Assembly (NCBI RefSeq): GCF_003586285.1
Contig: NZ_QUBR01000001.1
Location: forward strand, 1-64,000
Reading direction: 5' to 3'
DNA from: Aeromicrobium endophyticum
GTDB lineage: Bacteria > Actinomycetota > Actinomycetes > Propionibacteriales > Nocardioidaceae
DNA: 64,000 bases
Every line of letters starts with the position of its first letter. Position 1 is the stretch's first letter. Below the pieces are notes generated by a model, which saw only the letters and a list, made by a program, of their open reading frames with translations, did not search any database and had not been told where the DNA came from. Made by a program: the position numbers and the translations under genes. Shown here piece by piece: positions 10,536 through 18,973 of the stretch.

Positions 10536-11429
10536 TCATCGCGCGATTCCCTTCCCCGCAGCCTGCGCGGCCTGCTCTGCCGGCTCGTCCGGGAACGTCC
10601 CGAGGTGCTCGACCAGGAAGCCGCCCGGGTACGAGCGGACGCGATGGGTGTCGCTCAGGCGGGACGGTCGCCGCCGCGGCGGCAGCAGGCGCACGAGTCG
10701 GCCTCGGGCCACCAGCGAGCCGTGCGCCAGCGCTGACATCGCTCGCGACGGACGGGGATAGCCGAACGTCTCGCGCAGGTGGTCGTCGAGCAGGGCGATC
10801 GCGAAACGTCGCATGGCCCGTCGGAGCGGCCGCGGGTAGAAGGTGACGAACAGGTCGAGCGTCGAGTCGGCGACGGCCCGCGCCTTGGGGTCGAAGACGT
10901 ACGTCTCGCGCTCGTAGGCATCCATCAGGTCGGAGAACCCCTGGTAGTCGGCGGGGACGTCCGCGATGCCCATCAGCGCGCCGAGCCGCTGGTAGTAGCG
11001 CACCCCCGCGATGCGCTCGGCGTCCAGGAGGGGGCGCCAGCCGTAGCGCTCGATCCAGCGCACGGGCGTCACGACGAAGGTGGCCAGCACGTAGCGCATG
11101 TCGTCGTTCGAGATGTCGTAGCGGCCGTGCATCTGGTTCATGCGCCGCACGCCTGCGCGGCCCTGCGGCGACTCCATCCCCTCGGCGGCGATGGTCTCGA
11201 GGATGATCACGGTGTCGTCGTGGCGCTTCTGCACCGCGCCCGTGAACTCGCCCGTGTCGTGCAGCAGCCGCCCGATCGTCGGCACGGCGTACGTGCGGAA
11301 CAGGGCGAAGCTCAGAGCCTGCTGGGAGTCCCAGGCGAACTCGTGCATCGCGGTGATCCGCGCGATCTGCTCGTACTCGCTGTCGGGGTCGAGCCGTGCG
11401 ATCTGCTGCTGCCAGTGACGTCGCCTCAT
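10536..11429 (-). CDS. MpaB-family oxygenase (DUF2236)
   Basis: A 297-residue protein of the DUF2236/rubber oxygenase-like family, which binds haem. The typical central block is MHGRYDISNDDMRYVLATFVVTPVRW, followed by YYQRLGALMGI and DLFVTFYPRPLRRAMRRFAIALL. No signal peptide is seen. It is first in a two-gene unit with the LLM oxidoreductase. TAGTGT (11436-11441, minus strand) lies 6 bases before the ATG, giving a leaderless message, and a near-perfect 19-bp palindrome sits just upstream of that box, so expression is probably repressed by a dimeric regulator. The substrate is unknown. Confidence 0.83.
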   Translation of the reverse strand: MRRRHWQQQIARLDPDSEYEQIARITAMHEFAWDSQQALSFALFRTYAVPTIGRLLHDTGEFTGAVQKRHDDTVIILETIAAEGMESPQGRAGVRRMNQMHGRYDISNDDMRYVLATFVVTPVRWIERYGWRPLLDAERIAGVRYYQRLGALMGIADVPADYQGFSDLMDAYERETYVFDPKARAVADSTLDLFVTFYPRPLRRAMRRFAIALLDDHLRETFGYPRPSRAMSALAHGSLVARGRLVRLLPPRRRPSRLSDTHRVRSYPGGFLVEHLGTFPDEPAEQAAQAAGKGIAR

Positions 11430-11435
11430 GCCCGG

Positions 11436-11462
11436 ACACTACCGTGACAGTGGCACTGTCAC
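11436..11462 (-). promoter_or_regulatory. Promoter with 19-bp palindromic operator for the MpaB/LLM unit
   Basis: GTGACAGTGGCACTGTCAC (11444-11462) has perfect 9-bp arms around one G. The -10 box TAGTGT follows immediately at 11441-11436, so a bound dimer would cover the -35/-10 spacer. The form suits a TetR, GntR or PadR-type repressor. No regulator gene is adjacent. Confidence 0.7.
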
Positions 11463-11482
11463 AATGCCTCGAGCGGATCGGC

Positions 11483-12427
11483 TCAGAGCACCTCGCGCAG
11501 GAAGTCGACGATGTCGTCGAGCGCCCGGCCCGACACCGGGACGACGCCGGGCAGGCTCATGAAGCCGTGGATCGCGCCGTCGTACTCGACGTAGCGCACC
11601 GGCACGCCCGCCTCGACGAGGGCGTCCCGGTAGCGGCTGCCGTTGTCGAGCAGGGGGTCCTGCTCGGCGGTCAGGATGAAGGCCTTCGGCAGGTCGGCGT
11701 GCGACGTCGCCCGGATCGGCGAGGCGCGGAAGTCCTCCGTGCCGTAGGCGTCGCCGAGGTACAGCCGTGCGAAGGCCCGCATGTTGGCCGACGTGAGCAC
11801 GGGCGCGTCGGCGTTGCGGTCCTCGGACGGCCACCGGTCGTACATCTCGACCCCCGGGTAGATCAGCACCTGGGCACGGATCGAGGGACCGCCGGCGTCG
11901 CGCGCGAGCAGCGACACGACGGCCGCGAGGTTGCCACCGGCGCTGTCGCCCATCACGGCGAGTCGCTGGGGGTCGATGCCCAGGTCGCCCGCGTGCTCGA
12001 CGACCCAGGCCAGGCTGTCGCGCGCGTCGTCGACCCCGGCCGGGAACGGAGCCTCCGGGGCCAGCCGGTAGGCCGGCGACACCACGACCACCCGGTTGCG
12101 CACCGCGATGCGGCTGGCGAGCCAGGCCGACTGCTCCGGATTGCCCTGCACCCATCCGCCGCCGTGGAAGTTCACGACGCACGGCAACGGCCCGATCGCG
12201 TCCTTCGGTCGGTGCACCAGGGCCCGCTCCCCCGTGCCGAGCACGATCTCGTCGACGGACGCCGCGGGGTCGGGCCGGCCGAAGATCAGCCCGCCGATCG
12301 CCGACCGCTGCAGCTTCGCACGCTTGGCACGGTGGGCGGGCAGGTCGGCGACCTCCTCGATGCCGGTCTCGGTCAGCTTGAGCAGGCGTCCGAAGATGCG
12401 GGTGCGCAGGGCCATCGAAGAGGTCAC
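11483..12427 (-). CDS. HSL-family alpha/beta hydrolase (esterase/lipase)
   Basis: A 314-residue esterase of the hormone-sensitive lipase group. The oxyanion motif HGGGW is followed by the nucleophile elbow GDSAGG, an acid in the TAEQDPLLDNG segment and the catalytic histidine in GAIHGFMS. The start is taken as the GTG at 12427 because TAGGCT (12435-12440, minus strand) ends 7 bases upstream; an ATG four codons later is the alternative. It probably acts on short acyl esters in the cytoplasm. It sits upstream of the palindromic operator of the MpaB unit and may belong to the same metabolic group. Confidence 0.88.
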   Translation of the reverse strand: MTSSMALRTRIFGRLLKLTETGIEEVADLPAHRAKRAKLQRSAIGGLIFGRPDPAASVDEIVLGTGERALVHRPKDAIGPLPCVVNFHGGGWVQGNPEQSAWLASRIAVRNRVVVVSPAYRLAPEAPFPAGVDDARDSLAWVVEHAGDLGIDPQRLAVMGDSAGGNLAAVVSLLARDAGGPSIRAQVLIYPGVEMYDRWPSEDRNADAPVLTSANMRAFARLYLGDAYGTEDFRASPIRATSHADLPKAFILTAEQDPLLDNGSRYRDALVEAGVPVRYVEYDGAIHGFMSLPGVVPVSGRALDDIVDFLREVL

Positions 12428-12460
12428 GGCTGGGAGCCTAGCCCGGGGTGCCCGCCGAAC

Positions 12461-12517
12461 GGTGATCTCTCCACCGCAAGAGGCGCCCAATCGTCCCGGA
12501 CGGTGGCAGATCCACCG
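12461..12517 (-). terminator. Two tandem small hairpins after the helicase gene
   Basis: CGGTGG (12501-12506) pairs with CCACCG (12512-12517) around a 5-nt loop. A weaker GGTG/CACC hairpin follows at 12461-12475. They lie 20-75 bases beyond the helicase stop codon. This is a weak terminator candidate. Confidence 0.35.
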
Positions 12518-12536
12518 CGCCGGGCGGAGGGTCGGC

Positions 12537-14243
12537 CTAGCCCGAGGCCTTCAGCGCCCAGGTGCGGATGGCGTCGATGCGCGCCTGCAGCTGCTCGGTC
12601 GAGGCCTGCGCCGCCGCCGGCCCGCCGCACTGGGCCCGCAGGCGACTGTGGGTCACGCCGTGCGGAGCACCCGTGCGGTGGTGCCACGCCCCCACGAGGG
12701 CCTGCAGCTCGCGCCGCAGCTCGCCGCGCTTCTCGAAGGCGACGTCGGCAGCGGGCTCGTCCGAGGCGGGTGTCGCGCTGGCCTTGTCACGGGCCCGCTT
12801 GGCGCGCGAGGTGCGCAGCAGCTCGGCGACCTGGCTCGGGTCGAGCAGACCGGGGATGCCGAGGAAGTCGAGCTCGCCCTCGTCGTCGGACAGCGAGTCG
12901 TAGCCGAACTCGCCGCCGTCGTAGACCAGGCGGTCGAAGTCGGCGTCGCTGGCCAGCGCCCGGTACTCGCCCAGCAGGTTCTCGGACGCCCCTTGGTCCT
13001 CCTGCGCCTTGGCGATCAGCTCGGCCTCGGCGGCGAACAGGTCGTCCTCGTCCTTGACGGGCCGGCCGACGACGTGGTCGCGCTGGGTCTCGAGGTCGGA
13101 GGCCAGCGCCAGCAGCCGGGGCACGCTCGGCACGAAGATGGACGCCGTCTCGCCCTTGCGGCGGGCCCGGACGAAGCGGCCGACGGCCTGCGCGAAGTAC
13201 AGCGGCGTGGACGTCGTGGTGGCGTAGACGCCGACCGACAGGCGCGGGATGTCGACGCCCTCGCTGACCATGCGGACCGCGACCATCCACGGGTCCATGC
13301 CCGCCGAGAACTCGGCGATCTTGGCGCTGCTGCCCGCCTCGTCGGAGAGCACCACGGTGGGCGTGGTGCCGGTGATCTCGGCCAGCACGCCGGCGTAGGC
13401 GCGGGCGCTGTCCTGGTCGCTGGCGATGACCAGCCCGCCGGCGTCCGGGACGTGGCGGCGGACCTCGCCCAGACGCGTGTTGGCCGCCGTGAGCACCTCG
13501 GGGATCCACGAGCCGTTGGGGTCGAGCGCGGTGCGCAGCGCCTGCGCCGTGGCCGCGCGGTCGAGCGGCTCGCCGAGCCGTGCGGCGACCTCGTCGCCGG
13601 CCCGCGTGCGCCAGTGCATCTGACCCGAGTAGGCCATGAACAGCACGGGCCGCACGACGCCGTCCTTGAGCGCGTGGCCGTAGCCGTACGAGTAGTCGGC
13701 GATGCTGACCTTCGAGCCGTCGGTCTGCGGCGCGTAGGTGACGAACGGGATGGGGTTGTCGTCGGAGCGGAACGGCGTGCCCGTCAGCGCGAGACGACGG
13801 ACGGCGGGCTCGCAGGCCTCCTGCACGCCGTCGCCCCAGGTGAGGGCGTCGCCGGCGTGGTGGACCTCGTCCATGATGACCATCGTCGCGCGGTGCTCGA
13901 TGCGGTTGCGGTAGGCGTTGGGGTTGACCGCGATGCCCGCGTAGGTGACCGCGAAGCCCTGGAACCCCGACCCCAGCACGCCGCGGCTGGGCAGCGTCGG
14001 GTCGATCGCGATGCCGATGCCGGCCGCCGCGAGGGCCCACTGGGTCTTGAGGTGGTCGGTCGGCGTGACGATGACGATGCGCTCGACCACACCGCGGGCG
14101 AGCAGGTCGGCAGCGATCGTCAGCGCGAAGGTCGTCTTGCCGGCGCCGGGCGTGGCGACAGTCAGGAAGTCACTCGGCTGCTTGCGCTGGTAGAGGTCGA
14201 ACGCCTCTTGCTGCCAGACCCGGAGGTGCTGGCTACGCGTCAC
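12537..14243 (-). CDS. DEAD/DEAH-box helicase (SF2)
   Basis: A 568-residue SF2 helicase. The Q-like N-terminus HLRVWQQEAFDLYQ is followed by Walker A ATPGAGKTT (about residues 30-38), Walker B MDEVHH, motif III TGTPFRSD and motif VI QAVGRFVRARRKG. The C-terminal 200 residues are charged and family-specific. It is a core actinobacterial gene linked to DUF3039, probably in DNA or RNA metabolism, with no defined substrate. The GTG start overlaps the DUF3039 stop by 11 bases, so the two genes are translationally coupled. Confidence 0.9.
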   Translation of the reverse strand: MTRSQHLRVWQQEAFDLYQRKQPSDFLTVATPGAGKTTFALTIAADLLARGVVERIVIVTPTDHLKTQWALAAAGIGIAIDPTLPSRGVLGSGFQGFAVTYAGIAVNPNAYRNRIEHRATMVIMDEVHHAGDALTWGDGVQEACEPAVRRLALTGTPFRSDDNPIPFVTYAPQTDGSKVSIADYSYGYGHALKDGVVRPVLFMAYSGQMHWRTRAGDEVAARLGEPLDRAATAQALRTALDPNGSWIPEVLTAANTRLGEVRRHVPDAGGLVIASDQDSARAYAGVLAEITGTTPTVVLSDEAGSSAKIAEFSAGMDPWMVAVRMVSEGVDIPRLSVGVYATTTSTPLYFAQAVGRFVRARRKGETASIFVPSVPRLLALASDLETQRDHVVGRPVKDEDDLFAAEAELIAKAQEDQGASENLLGEYRALASDADFDRLVYDGGEFGYDSLSDDEGELDFLGIPGLLDPSQVAELLRTSRAKRARDKASATPASDEPAADVAFEKRGELRRELQALVGAWHHRTGAPHGVTHSRLRAQCGGPAAAQASTEQLQARIDAIRTWALKASG

Positions 14244-14514
14244 CCGAGCCGTCCCCCTCGTCGCCCTTGTCCATGCTCTCCCAGATGTCCTTGCACTCGG
14301 GGCAGACCGGGAACCGCTGAGGATCGCGGCTGGGCGTCCAGACCTTGCCGCACAGGGCGATGACCGGCGTTCCCATGACCATCGCCTCGGTCAGCTCGTC
14401 CTTCGGGACGTAGTGCGAGAACTTCTCGTGATCGCCCTCCTCGGTGCGCTGGTCGACGCGCTCGTCGGTGCGCTCGTCGAGAGCCGTCTGCGAACCACGC
14501 TGGAAGAAAGCCAC
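14233..14514 (-). CDS. DUF3039 domain protein
   Basis: A 93-residue conserved actinobacterial protein. The C-terminal half has C-X(15)-C-X2-C spacing (ALCGKVWTP, then FPVCPECKDIW), which suggests a small zinc-binding fold. The N-terminus is polar (ERTDERVDQRTEEGD). GTG start; TAGACT (14521-14526, minus strand) ends 6 bases upstream, so the message is leaderless. Its overlap with the helicase suggests a shared function, which is unknown. Confidence 0.85.
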   Translation of the reverse strand: MAFFQRGSQTALDERTDERVDQRTEEGDHEKFSHYVPKDELTEAMVMGTPVIALCGKVWTPSRDPQRFPVCPECKDIWESMDKGDEGDGSGDA

Positions 14515-14546
14515 GTCGGAAGTCTAACGACCCGGAGCCGTCCCTC

Positions 14547-15107
14547 CTAGTTGGCCGAGGGGTCGTCGGGGAACGTCGTCCAGAACCTGACGTCGCCGGC
14601 CTGGCGTCGCAGCACCTCGCGCCACAGCTGCTCGGGACGAGGCGAGATGAGATCGCTGTCGAGCGCGTCGGCGACCAGCCACGCCCCCTCGTCGAGCTCG
14701 CCGGCCAGCTGCCCCGGGCCCCATCCGGCGTACCCGGCGAACACTCTCAGGCCCACCAGCGTGCGGTCGCCGGGCACGGGACCCTCGAGGTCGACCAGCC
14801 CGACCCGGCCCGTCATGTGGCGCCACCCCGGGGGCGGCCCGGTCTCGCTCGTCGTGTCGGCGACCAGGCCGAGCGCCAGTGCGGAGTCGACGCCGACGGG
14901 GCCGCCGTCGAACAGGCAGCCGGGCGCGTTGACCAGACCGATCCATCCCGGCAGGACGTCCTCGACGTCGGACGGCAGGGGCCGGTTGACGATGACGCCG
15001 AGCGTGCCGTCGGCGTCGTGGTCGAGCACGAACACGACGCTGCGCAGGAACGGACCCGACTCGATCACCGGGGTGGCCACCAGCAGGCGGCCGCTGAGCT
15101 CCTCCAT
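14547..15107 (-). CDS. YqgE/AlgH family protein
   Basis: A 186-residue YqgE/AlgH protein. Family hallmarks are GRLLVATPVIESGPFLRSVVFVLDHDADGTLGVIVNRPL, LFDGGPVG, and LRVFAGYAGWGPGQLAGEL followed by WLVADA. The function is not established despite the transcriptional-regulator label often given. The ATG at 15107 (MEELSGRLLVATP) fits the family N-terminus; two earlier ATGs four codons upstream are possible. CATGAT lies 7 bases before this ATG. Confidence 0.9.
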   Translation of the reverse strand: MEELSGRLLVATPVIESGPFLRSVVFVLDHDADGTLGVIVNRPLPSDVEDVLPGWIGLVNAPGCLFDGGPVGVDSALALGLVADTTSETGPPPGWRHMTGRVGLVDLEGPVPGDRTLVGLRVFAGYAGWGPGQLAGELDEGAWLVADALDSDLISPRPEQLWREVLRRQAGDVRFWTTFPDDPSAN

Positions 15108-15175
15108 GGCTCCCATCATGCCCCCGCCGCGACGGTTCGCGCGGCGGGAACCGGCGTCCGGCCTATGATTCGTGC

Positions 15176-15943
15176 ATGCCCGCCGAACCCGCAGCCGCCG
15201 ACGCGACAGCTCCCGAGGAGTTCACGGTCGACGAGCTGGCGTCCCGGGCGCAGATGACGGTGCGCAACGTGCGGGCCTACGCCGGTCGCGGCCTCATCGA
15301 CGCGCCTCGGCTCGTCGGGCGCACGGGCTACTACAACCGCGAGCACCTGCAGCGGCTGCAGCTCATCCGTCAGCTGCTCGAGCGCGGCTTCACGCTCGCC
15401 GCGATCGAGAAGGCCGTGCAGAGCACGCCCCAGGGCGCGGCCGGCCACACGCTCGACCTCATGACGATCCTCGACCTGCCCGAGGAGGACGAGGCCGAGG
15501 TCATGGCCCGCGACGATCTCGCGGCACTCGCGGGCGTCGCCCGCGACGCGACGCTGATCGAGTCGTTGGTCGAGCTGGGGCTGGTCGAGGCGCTCGACGG
15601 CGACCGCGTGCGACTGGTCGAGCCGGCCGTCGTGCGGGCCGGCGCCGCCGCCGTGACGATGGGCCTCGCGCCGGCGACCGTCATCGGCCTCTTCCCGACC
15701 CTGCAGACGCACCTGCGGGCCATCACCGACACCTTCGTGCGCGATGTCGTCAACGAGCTGATCCAGCCGTTCATCGACGCAGGATTCCCCGAGGACGACT
15801 GGGACCGCATCCTGTCGTTGGTCGACGGCCTGCTGCCGATCGCCAGCCAGGTCACGCTGGGTGTCTTCCGCAGCGAGTTCCGCCAGTCGATCGACACCGA
15901 GATCGGCGAGCAGATCACCGGCCTGGCCTCGCAGCAGCGATAG
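15176..15943 (+). CDS. MerR-family transcriptional regulator
   Basis: A 255-residue regulator. The N-terminal winged helix (FTVDELASRAQMTVRNVRAYAGRGLI, then GRTGYYNREHLQRLQLIRQLLERGFTLAAI) is typical MerR. The remaining 170 residues are a long effector domain without the cysteines of metal sensors. ATG start with TATGAT (15164-15169) 6 bases upstream, a leaderless promoter that may overlap the divergent yqgE promoter. The effector and targets are not apparent. Confidence 0.88.
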   Translation: MPAEPAAADATAPEEFTVDELASRAQMTVRNVRAYAGRGLIDAPRLVGRTGYYNREHLQRLQLIRQLLERGFTLAAIEKAVQSTPQGAAGHTLDLMTILDLPEEDEAEVMARDDLAALAGVARDATLIESLVELGLVEALDGDRVRLVEPAVVRAGAAAVTMGLAPATVIGLFPTLQTHLRAITDTFVRDVVNELIQPFIDAGFPEDDWDRILSLVDGLLPIASQVTLGVFRSEFRQSIDTEIGEQITGLASQQR

Positions 15944-15965
15944 CAGCCGGCCCGCGACGCGCGAA

Positions 15966-16010
15966 TCCCCGCCCGGCACGTGGGAGGGAGGGAGCAGTGC
16001 CGGACGGGGA
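15966..16010. terminator. Bidirectional terminator hairpin
   Basis: TCCCCGCCCGGCAC (15966-15979) pairs with GTGCCGGACGGGGA (15997-16010) with one mismatch. It lies between the convergent merR gene and the gene at 16032-16547. Confidence 0.7.
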
Positions 16011-16031
16011 CGAATGGGGGGCGCAGCCGCC

Positions 16032-16547
16032 TCAGGCGGCGATGGCGCTGCGCAGACGGGCGATGATGCCCGGGCGCGGGACCTCGACGACAGGTGCGGG
16101 CGGCAGGGCCGCCAGCTCGTCGCGCGCGGACTCCTGAATGCGACGGCCGTGGCTGGTCAGCTCGGGGCTGCTGGACGGCACCCCCGCCGACATGGCCAGG
16201 TAGGCCTGCTCCTTGGCGACGGCCTTGCGCAGGGCCGGGGCGTCGCGGTGCGCGTCGAGCAGGGCGCGGGCACCAGGCATCTGGGCGGCCGCGCTGACCC
16301 AGGCCGTCACCGGCACGAGCTCGGGCGACTCGGTCTCGTCGGCCAGGAGCCGGTCCATCTGGCCTCCGAGCCGCTGGAACCAGGCCATCTGCAGGTCGAA
16401 CAGGGCGTCGGTCTCGGTCGGGAACGCCTCACGGGCGTCGGTCACGGTGTCGAGCAGCTCGGCGAGGGTCACGTCGGGGCGCCGGTCGGCGACCGCGAGC
16501 ATCTCGCGAAGAACGTTCTTGCGACGGTGGTAAGCATCCCAGGTCAT
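16032..16547 (-). CDS. Uncharacterised 171-residue helical protein, putative TetR target
   Basis: Not recognised. It is an all-helical soluble protein starting MTWDAYHRRKNVLREMLAVADRR with no signal peptide or membrane segment. A good ribosome site (AAGGAG, 7 bases before the ATG) is present, unlike most neighbours. The gene is divergent from a TetR regulator, and a centred double dyad lies between them, so this is probably the regulator's main target. The function is unknown. Confidence 0.75.
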   Translation of the reverse strand: MTWDAYHRRKNVLREMLAVADRRPDVTLAELLDTVTDAREAFPTETDALFDLQMAWFQRLGGQMDRLLADETESPELVPVTAWVSAAAQMPGARALLDAHRDAPALRKAVAKEQAYLAMSAGVPSSSPELTSHGRRIQESARDELAALPPAPVVEVPRPGIIARLRSAIAA

Positions 16548-16587
16548 GGTGTGCTCCTTTCTGGTCCGTCGATCAGGGTGCGAGGTG

Positions 16588-16617
16588 ACATACCCTCGGT
16601 ACGTACTCTCAGTATGT
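16588..16617. promoter_or_regulatory. Nested dyad operator between the 171-residue gene and tetR
   Basis: Outer arms ACATAC (16588-16593) and GTATGT (16612-16617) and the inner palindrome GTACGTAC (16599-16606) share one centre of symmetry at 16602.5, with 5-base spacers on each side. This four-half-site layout suits a TetR dimer pair. It lies 41 bases upstream of the minus-strand gene and 77 upstream of tetR. Confidence 0.7.
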
Positions 16618-16693
16618 TGTCTGGATCGCCCTACGGCAAACCGCTGCTATGTGATTCGGCGCACGAGAGCGGCGTCACCGTAGACTTGGGCTC

Positions 16694-17368
16694 ATGTCCC
16701 ACCCCGCACGCGTGACCAAGAACGTCCTGCGCACCGCCCGCAAGACCACCAAGACCTCACGCCGGCAGGACTACTCGTCCAGCACCAAGCGCGCTCTGCT
16801 CGACAGCGCCACGACCCTGTTCACCGATCACGGGTACGCCGGCACGTCCCTCGACGAGGTGGTCGCTGCCGCCCGCGTCACCAAGGGCGCGTTGTACCAC
16901 CACTTCCCCAGCAAGCTGGCCCTGTTCGAGAACGTCTTCCTGCGCGTCCAGGAGGAGACGACCACCGAGATCGGTCGTGCCATCAACACCTCGAAAGATC
17001 CCTGGGAGCGAGCGCAGACCGGTCTCGAGAAGTTCCTCGAGGTCTGCCGCCAGCCCGAGTTCCGTCGCATCTGCATGCAGGAGGGACCCGTCGCCCTCGG
17101 CCACGAGCGGTGGCAGGAGGCCGAGAAGGCCTCGTCGTACGGCATCGTCCAGGGCATCGTCGAAGAGCTGCTGGCCGATCTCGGCAGCGGCGCCGACCAG
17201 CTCGGCGAGGCGTTCACGGCCGTGTTCTACGGCGCGATCCGCTCGGCGTCCGAGTACGTCTCGGACGCCGAGGATCCCGATGCCGCCAGCGACGACGTGC
17301 AGGCCACGATCGGCGCCCTGCTGACCGGCCTGCGGCTCATGCCGCCGTTCGACGAGCCGGCCGCCTGA
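16694..17368 (+). CDS. TetR/AcrR-family transcriptional regulator
   Basis: A 224-residue repressor. The helix-turn-helix is LLDSATTLFTDHGYAGTSLDEVVAAARVTKGALYHHFPSKLALFENVF (about residues 35-82), preceded by a basic tail (RTARKTTKTSRRQ). The C-terminal ligand domain is of the TetR_C type with a VALGHERW segment. TAGACT (16681-16686) lies 7 bases before the ATG, so it is leaderless. It probably autoregulates and represses the divergent gene through the nested dyad between them. Confidence 0.9.
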   Translation: MSHPARVTKNVLRTARKTTKTSRRQDYSSSTKRALLDSATTLFTDHGYAGTSLDEVVAAARVTKGALYHHFPSKLALFENVFLRVQEETTTEIGRAINTSKDPWERAQTGLEKFLEVCRQPEFRRICMQEGPVALGHERWQEAEKASSYGIVQGIVEELLADLGSGADQLGEAFTAVFYGAIRSASEYVSDAEDPDAASDDVQATIGALLTGLRLMPPFDEPAA

Positions 17369-17402
17369 GCGGTGCCCGACCGGTCAGCCTGGCGCTCTGC
17401 CG

Positions 17403-18410
17403 TCAGCCGAGCGTGACCGAGCCTGCGCCCTTGGGCACCAGCTCGATGAAGACCTTGCCCGGGTCGATCGTGTAGTCCGAACCGTCGCTCGCGGTGAACG
17501 TCAGCGCCTTGTTGAGGCTCGGCTTCTTCCAGGTCACCGTGTCGACCTGGCCGCCGTGGAACACCATCGCCTCGCCCTCGCCCTTGAACACCGTCTCGGG
17601 CACGGGGTTGCCGGCGGGGTCGGTGTAGCCGGCGTCGCCGACGCGGGCGAACACCACGATCATGGTGTCGGCCTTGAAGTCCTTGCCCGGGGCGGCGTGC
17701 CCGTTGGTACGCACCCACTGCTCGCCGTCGAGCTTCCAGGAGGTCGACGTCGAGTTCGAGAAGCGGACCGTCGCGGCCTGGGCCGGCTTGCCGGTGGCCG
17801 CGCTCGGCGCCGCGCCCGCCTTCGTGAACGGCAGGTACGAGCGCTTGACCTTGCTGCCCTTGGCCTCCTTGGCCACGGTCTTGAGGTTGATCAGCCGGTT
17901 GTACGGGCGGTACTTGGCCGGGTCGCTGCTGAACCCGGGCGAGCCGGCGTCCTCGGAGAAGACCGTGATGCCGCCCTTCTCGACCTTGTTGTAGGCGCCG
18001 GCGGCACCGCCCGACGCGACGAGCTGGCCCCCGACCGGGCCGGCGATGCCGATGTCGCTGGTGCGCAGCGAGCGCACGTGGCCGACCTTCGACGGGATGC
18101 TGGAGTAGAAGAACGCCGCCAGGCGCGTCAGGCCGCCCTCGACGAGCTCCTCGAGCACCAGGTCTGCCTTGTCGAGGCCGTACTGCGGCGCGCCCGCCGA
18201 GGTGTTCTCGATCTTGACGACGAACACGGGGTTGCCGGGACGTCCCTTGCGCATCTCGAGACCCGTCAGCGGCGACGTCGGCACGACCGGGGCCGCCGGG
18301 GAGGCGGTCGCGTCGGGGGCATCGGCCTTCTTGGTGTCGTCGGACGACGACGAGCAGGCGGTCAGGGTCAGGGCAGCGGCGGACACCGCCGCGATCATGC
18401 GCAGCTTCAT
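17403..18410 (-). CDS. DUF3048 domain lipoprotein
   Basis: A 335-residue exported lipoprotein. The signal peptide MKLRMIAAVSAAALTLTACSSSS has a lipobox LTAC. The DUF3048 fold follows: NPVFVVKIENTSAGAPQYGLDKADLVLEELVEGGLTRLAAFF in the N-terminal domain and SDGSDYTIDPGKVFIELVP in the C-terminal domain, as in YerB-like proteins. The function is not established. An upstream ATG at 18422 is possible, but the lipoprotein signal fits 18410. Convergent with tetR. Confidence 0.87.
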   Translation of the reverse strand: MKLRMIAAVSAAALTLTACSSSSDDTKKADAPDATASPAAPVVPTSPLTGLEMRKGRPGNPVFVVKIENTSAGAPQYGLDKADLVLEELVEGGLTRLAAFFYSSIPSKVGHVRSLRTSDIGIAGPVGGQLVASGGAAGAYNKVEKGGITVFSEDAGSPGFSSDPAKYRPYNRLINLKTVAKEAKGSKVKRSYLPFTKAGAAPSAATGKPAQAATVRFSNSTSTSWKLDGEQWVRTNGHAAPGKDFKADTMIVVFARVGDAGYTDPAGNPVPETVFKGEGEAMVFHGGQVDTVTWKKPSLNKALTFTASDGSDYTIDPGKVFIELVPKGAGSVTLG

Positions 18411-18484
18411 GACGGCCAGCATGCCTCACCGAGGTGCTGTCGCAGCGGTGCCACTCCTGACGACGACCAGCCGTCTGCCGCGGC

Positions 18485-18973
18485 TCAGCCGTTCTTGGGC
18501 CGGCGGAACCCGGCCGCCTCGGCGGCCTCGGGGCTCGTGAACCAGACCGCCGCCGTGGTGCGCGCATAGGCCGGGCTCGAGGGGGCGTGGAAGATCTTCG
18601 AGCTGCGGCTGACCTTGACGACGTAGTCGGGCGACGGCGCGGCGCCGTCGGCGAGTGGCAGGGCCGACCCCGGGTGAGGTCCGGGGACGACCTGTGCCGG
18701 CTCGGCGGCGCGCTCGGCCACGGGCTCGGGTGCCGGCTCGGGCGCCGGCTCGGCGGCCCGCTCGGCCACGGGCTCGGGTGCCTGGGCGGGTTCGGGTGCC
18801 GGCTCGGGCTCGGCATCGGGTACCGGCTCGGGCTCGGGCGGGAGTCCCGGTGCCGGGGCGGCCCGCGTGCGGAGCACCAGCTCGCGCACCAGCCAGCCGA
18901 GGACGAATCCGAGCGCCGCGGCCAGCAGCAGCCAGACGGCGATCTCGCCGATCGTGTAGCCCGACACGGTCAC
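18485..18973 (-). CDS. Membrane-anchored Pro/Glu/Ala-rich protein with C-terminal sunset-type domain
   Basis: A 162-residue protein with one N-terminal membrane helix (IGEIAVWLLLAAALGFVLGWLV), then about 60 residues of PEPEPVPDAEPEPAPEPA repeats, and a C-terminal domain (IFHAPSSPAYARTTAAVWFTSPEAAEAAGFR) that resembles the small sunset domain of actinobacterial envelope proteins. The extended linker would carry the domain into the wall. GTG start overlaps the BON gene by 4 bases (GTGA). The low-complexity GGC/CTC-rich repeat can vary in length by slippage. Confidence 0.72.
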   Translation of the reverse strand: MTVSGYTIGEIAVWLLLAAALGFVLGWLVRELVLRTRAAPAPGLPPEPEPVPDAEPEPAPEPAQAPEPVAERAAEPAPEPAPEPVAERAAEPAQVVPGPHPGSALPLADGAAPSPDYVVKVSRSSKIFHAPSSPAYARTTAAVWFTSPEAAEAAGFRRPKNG

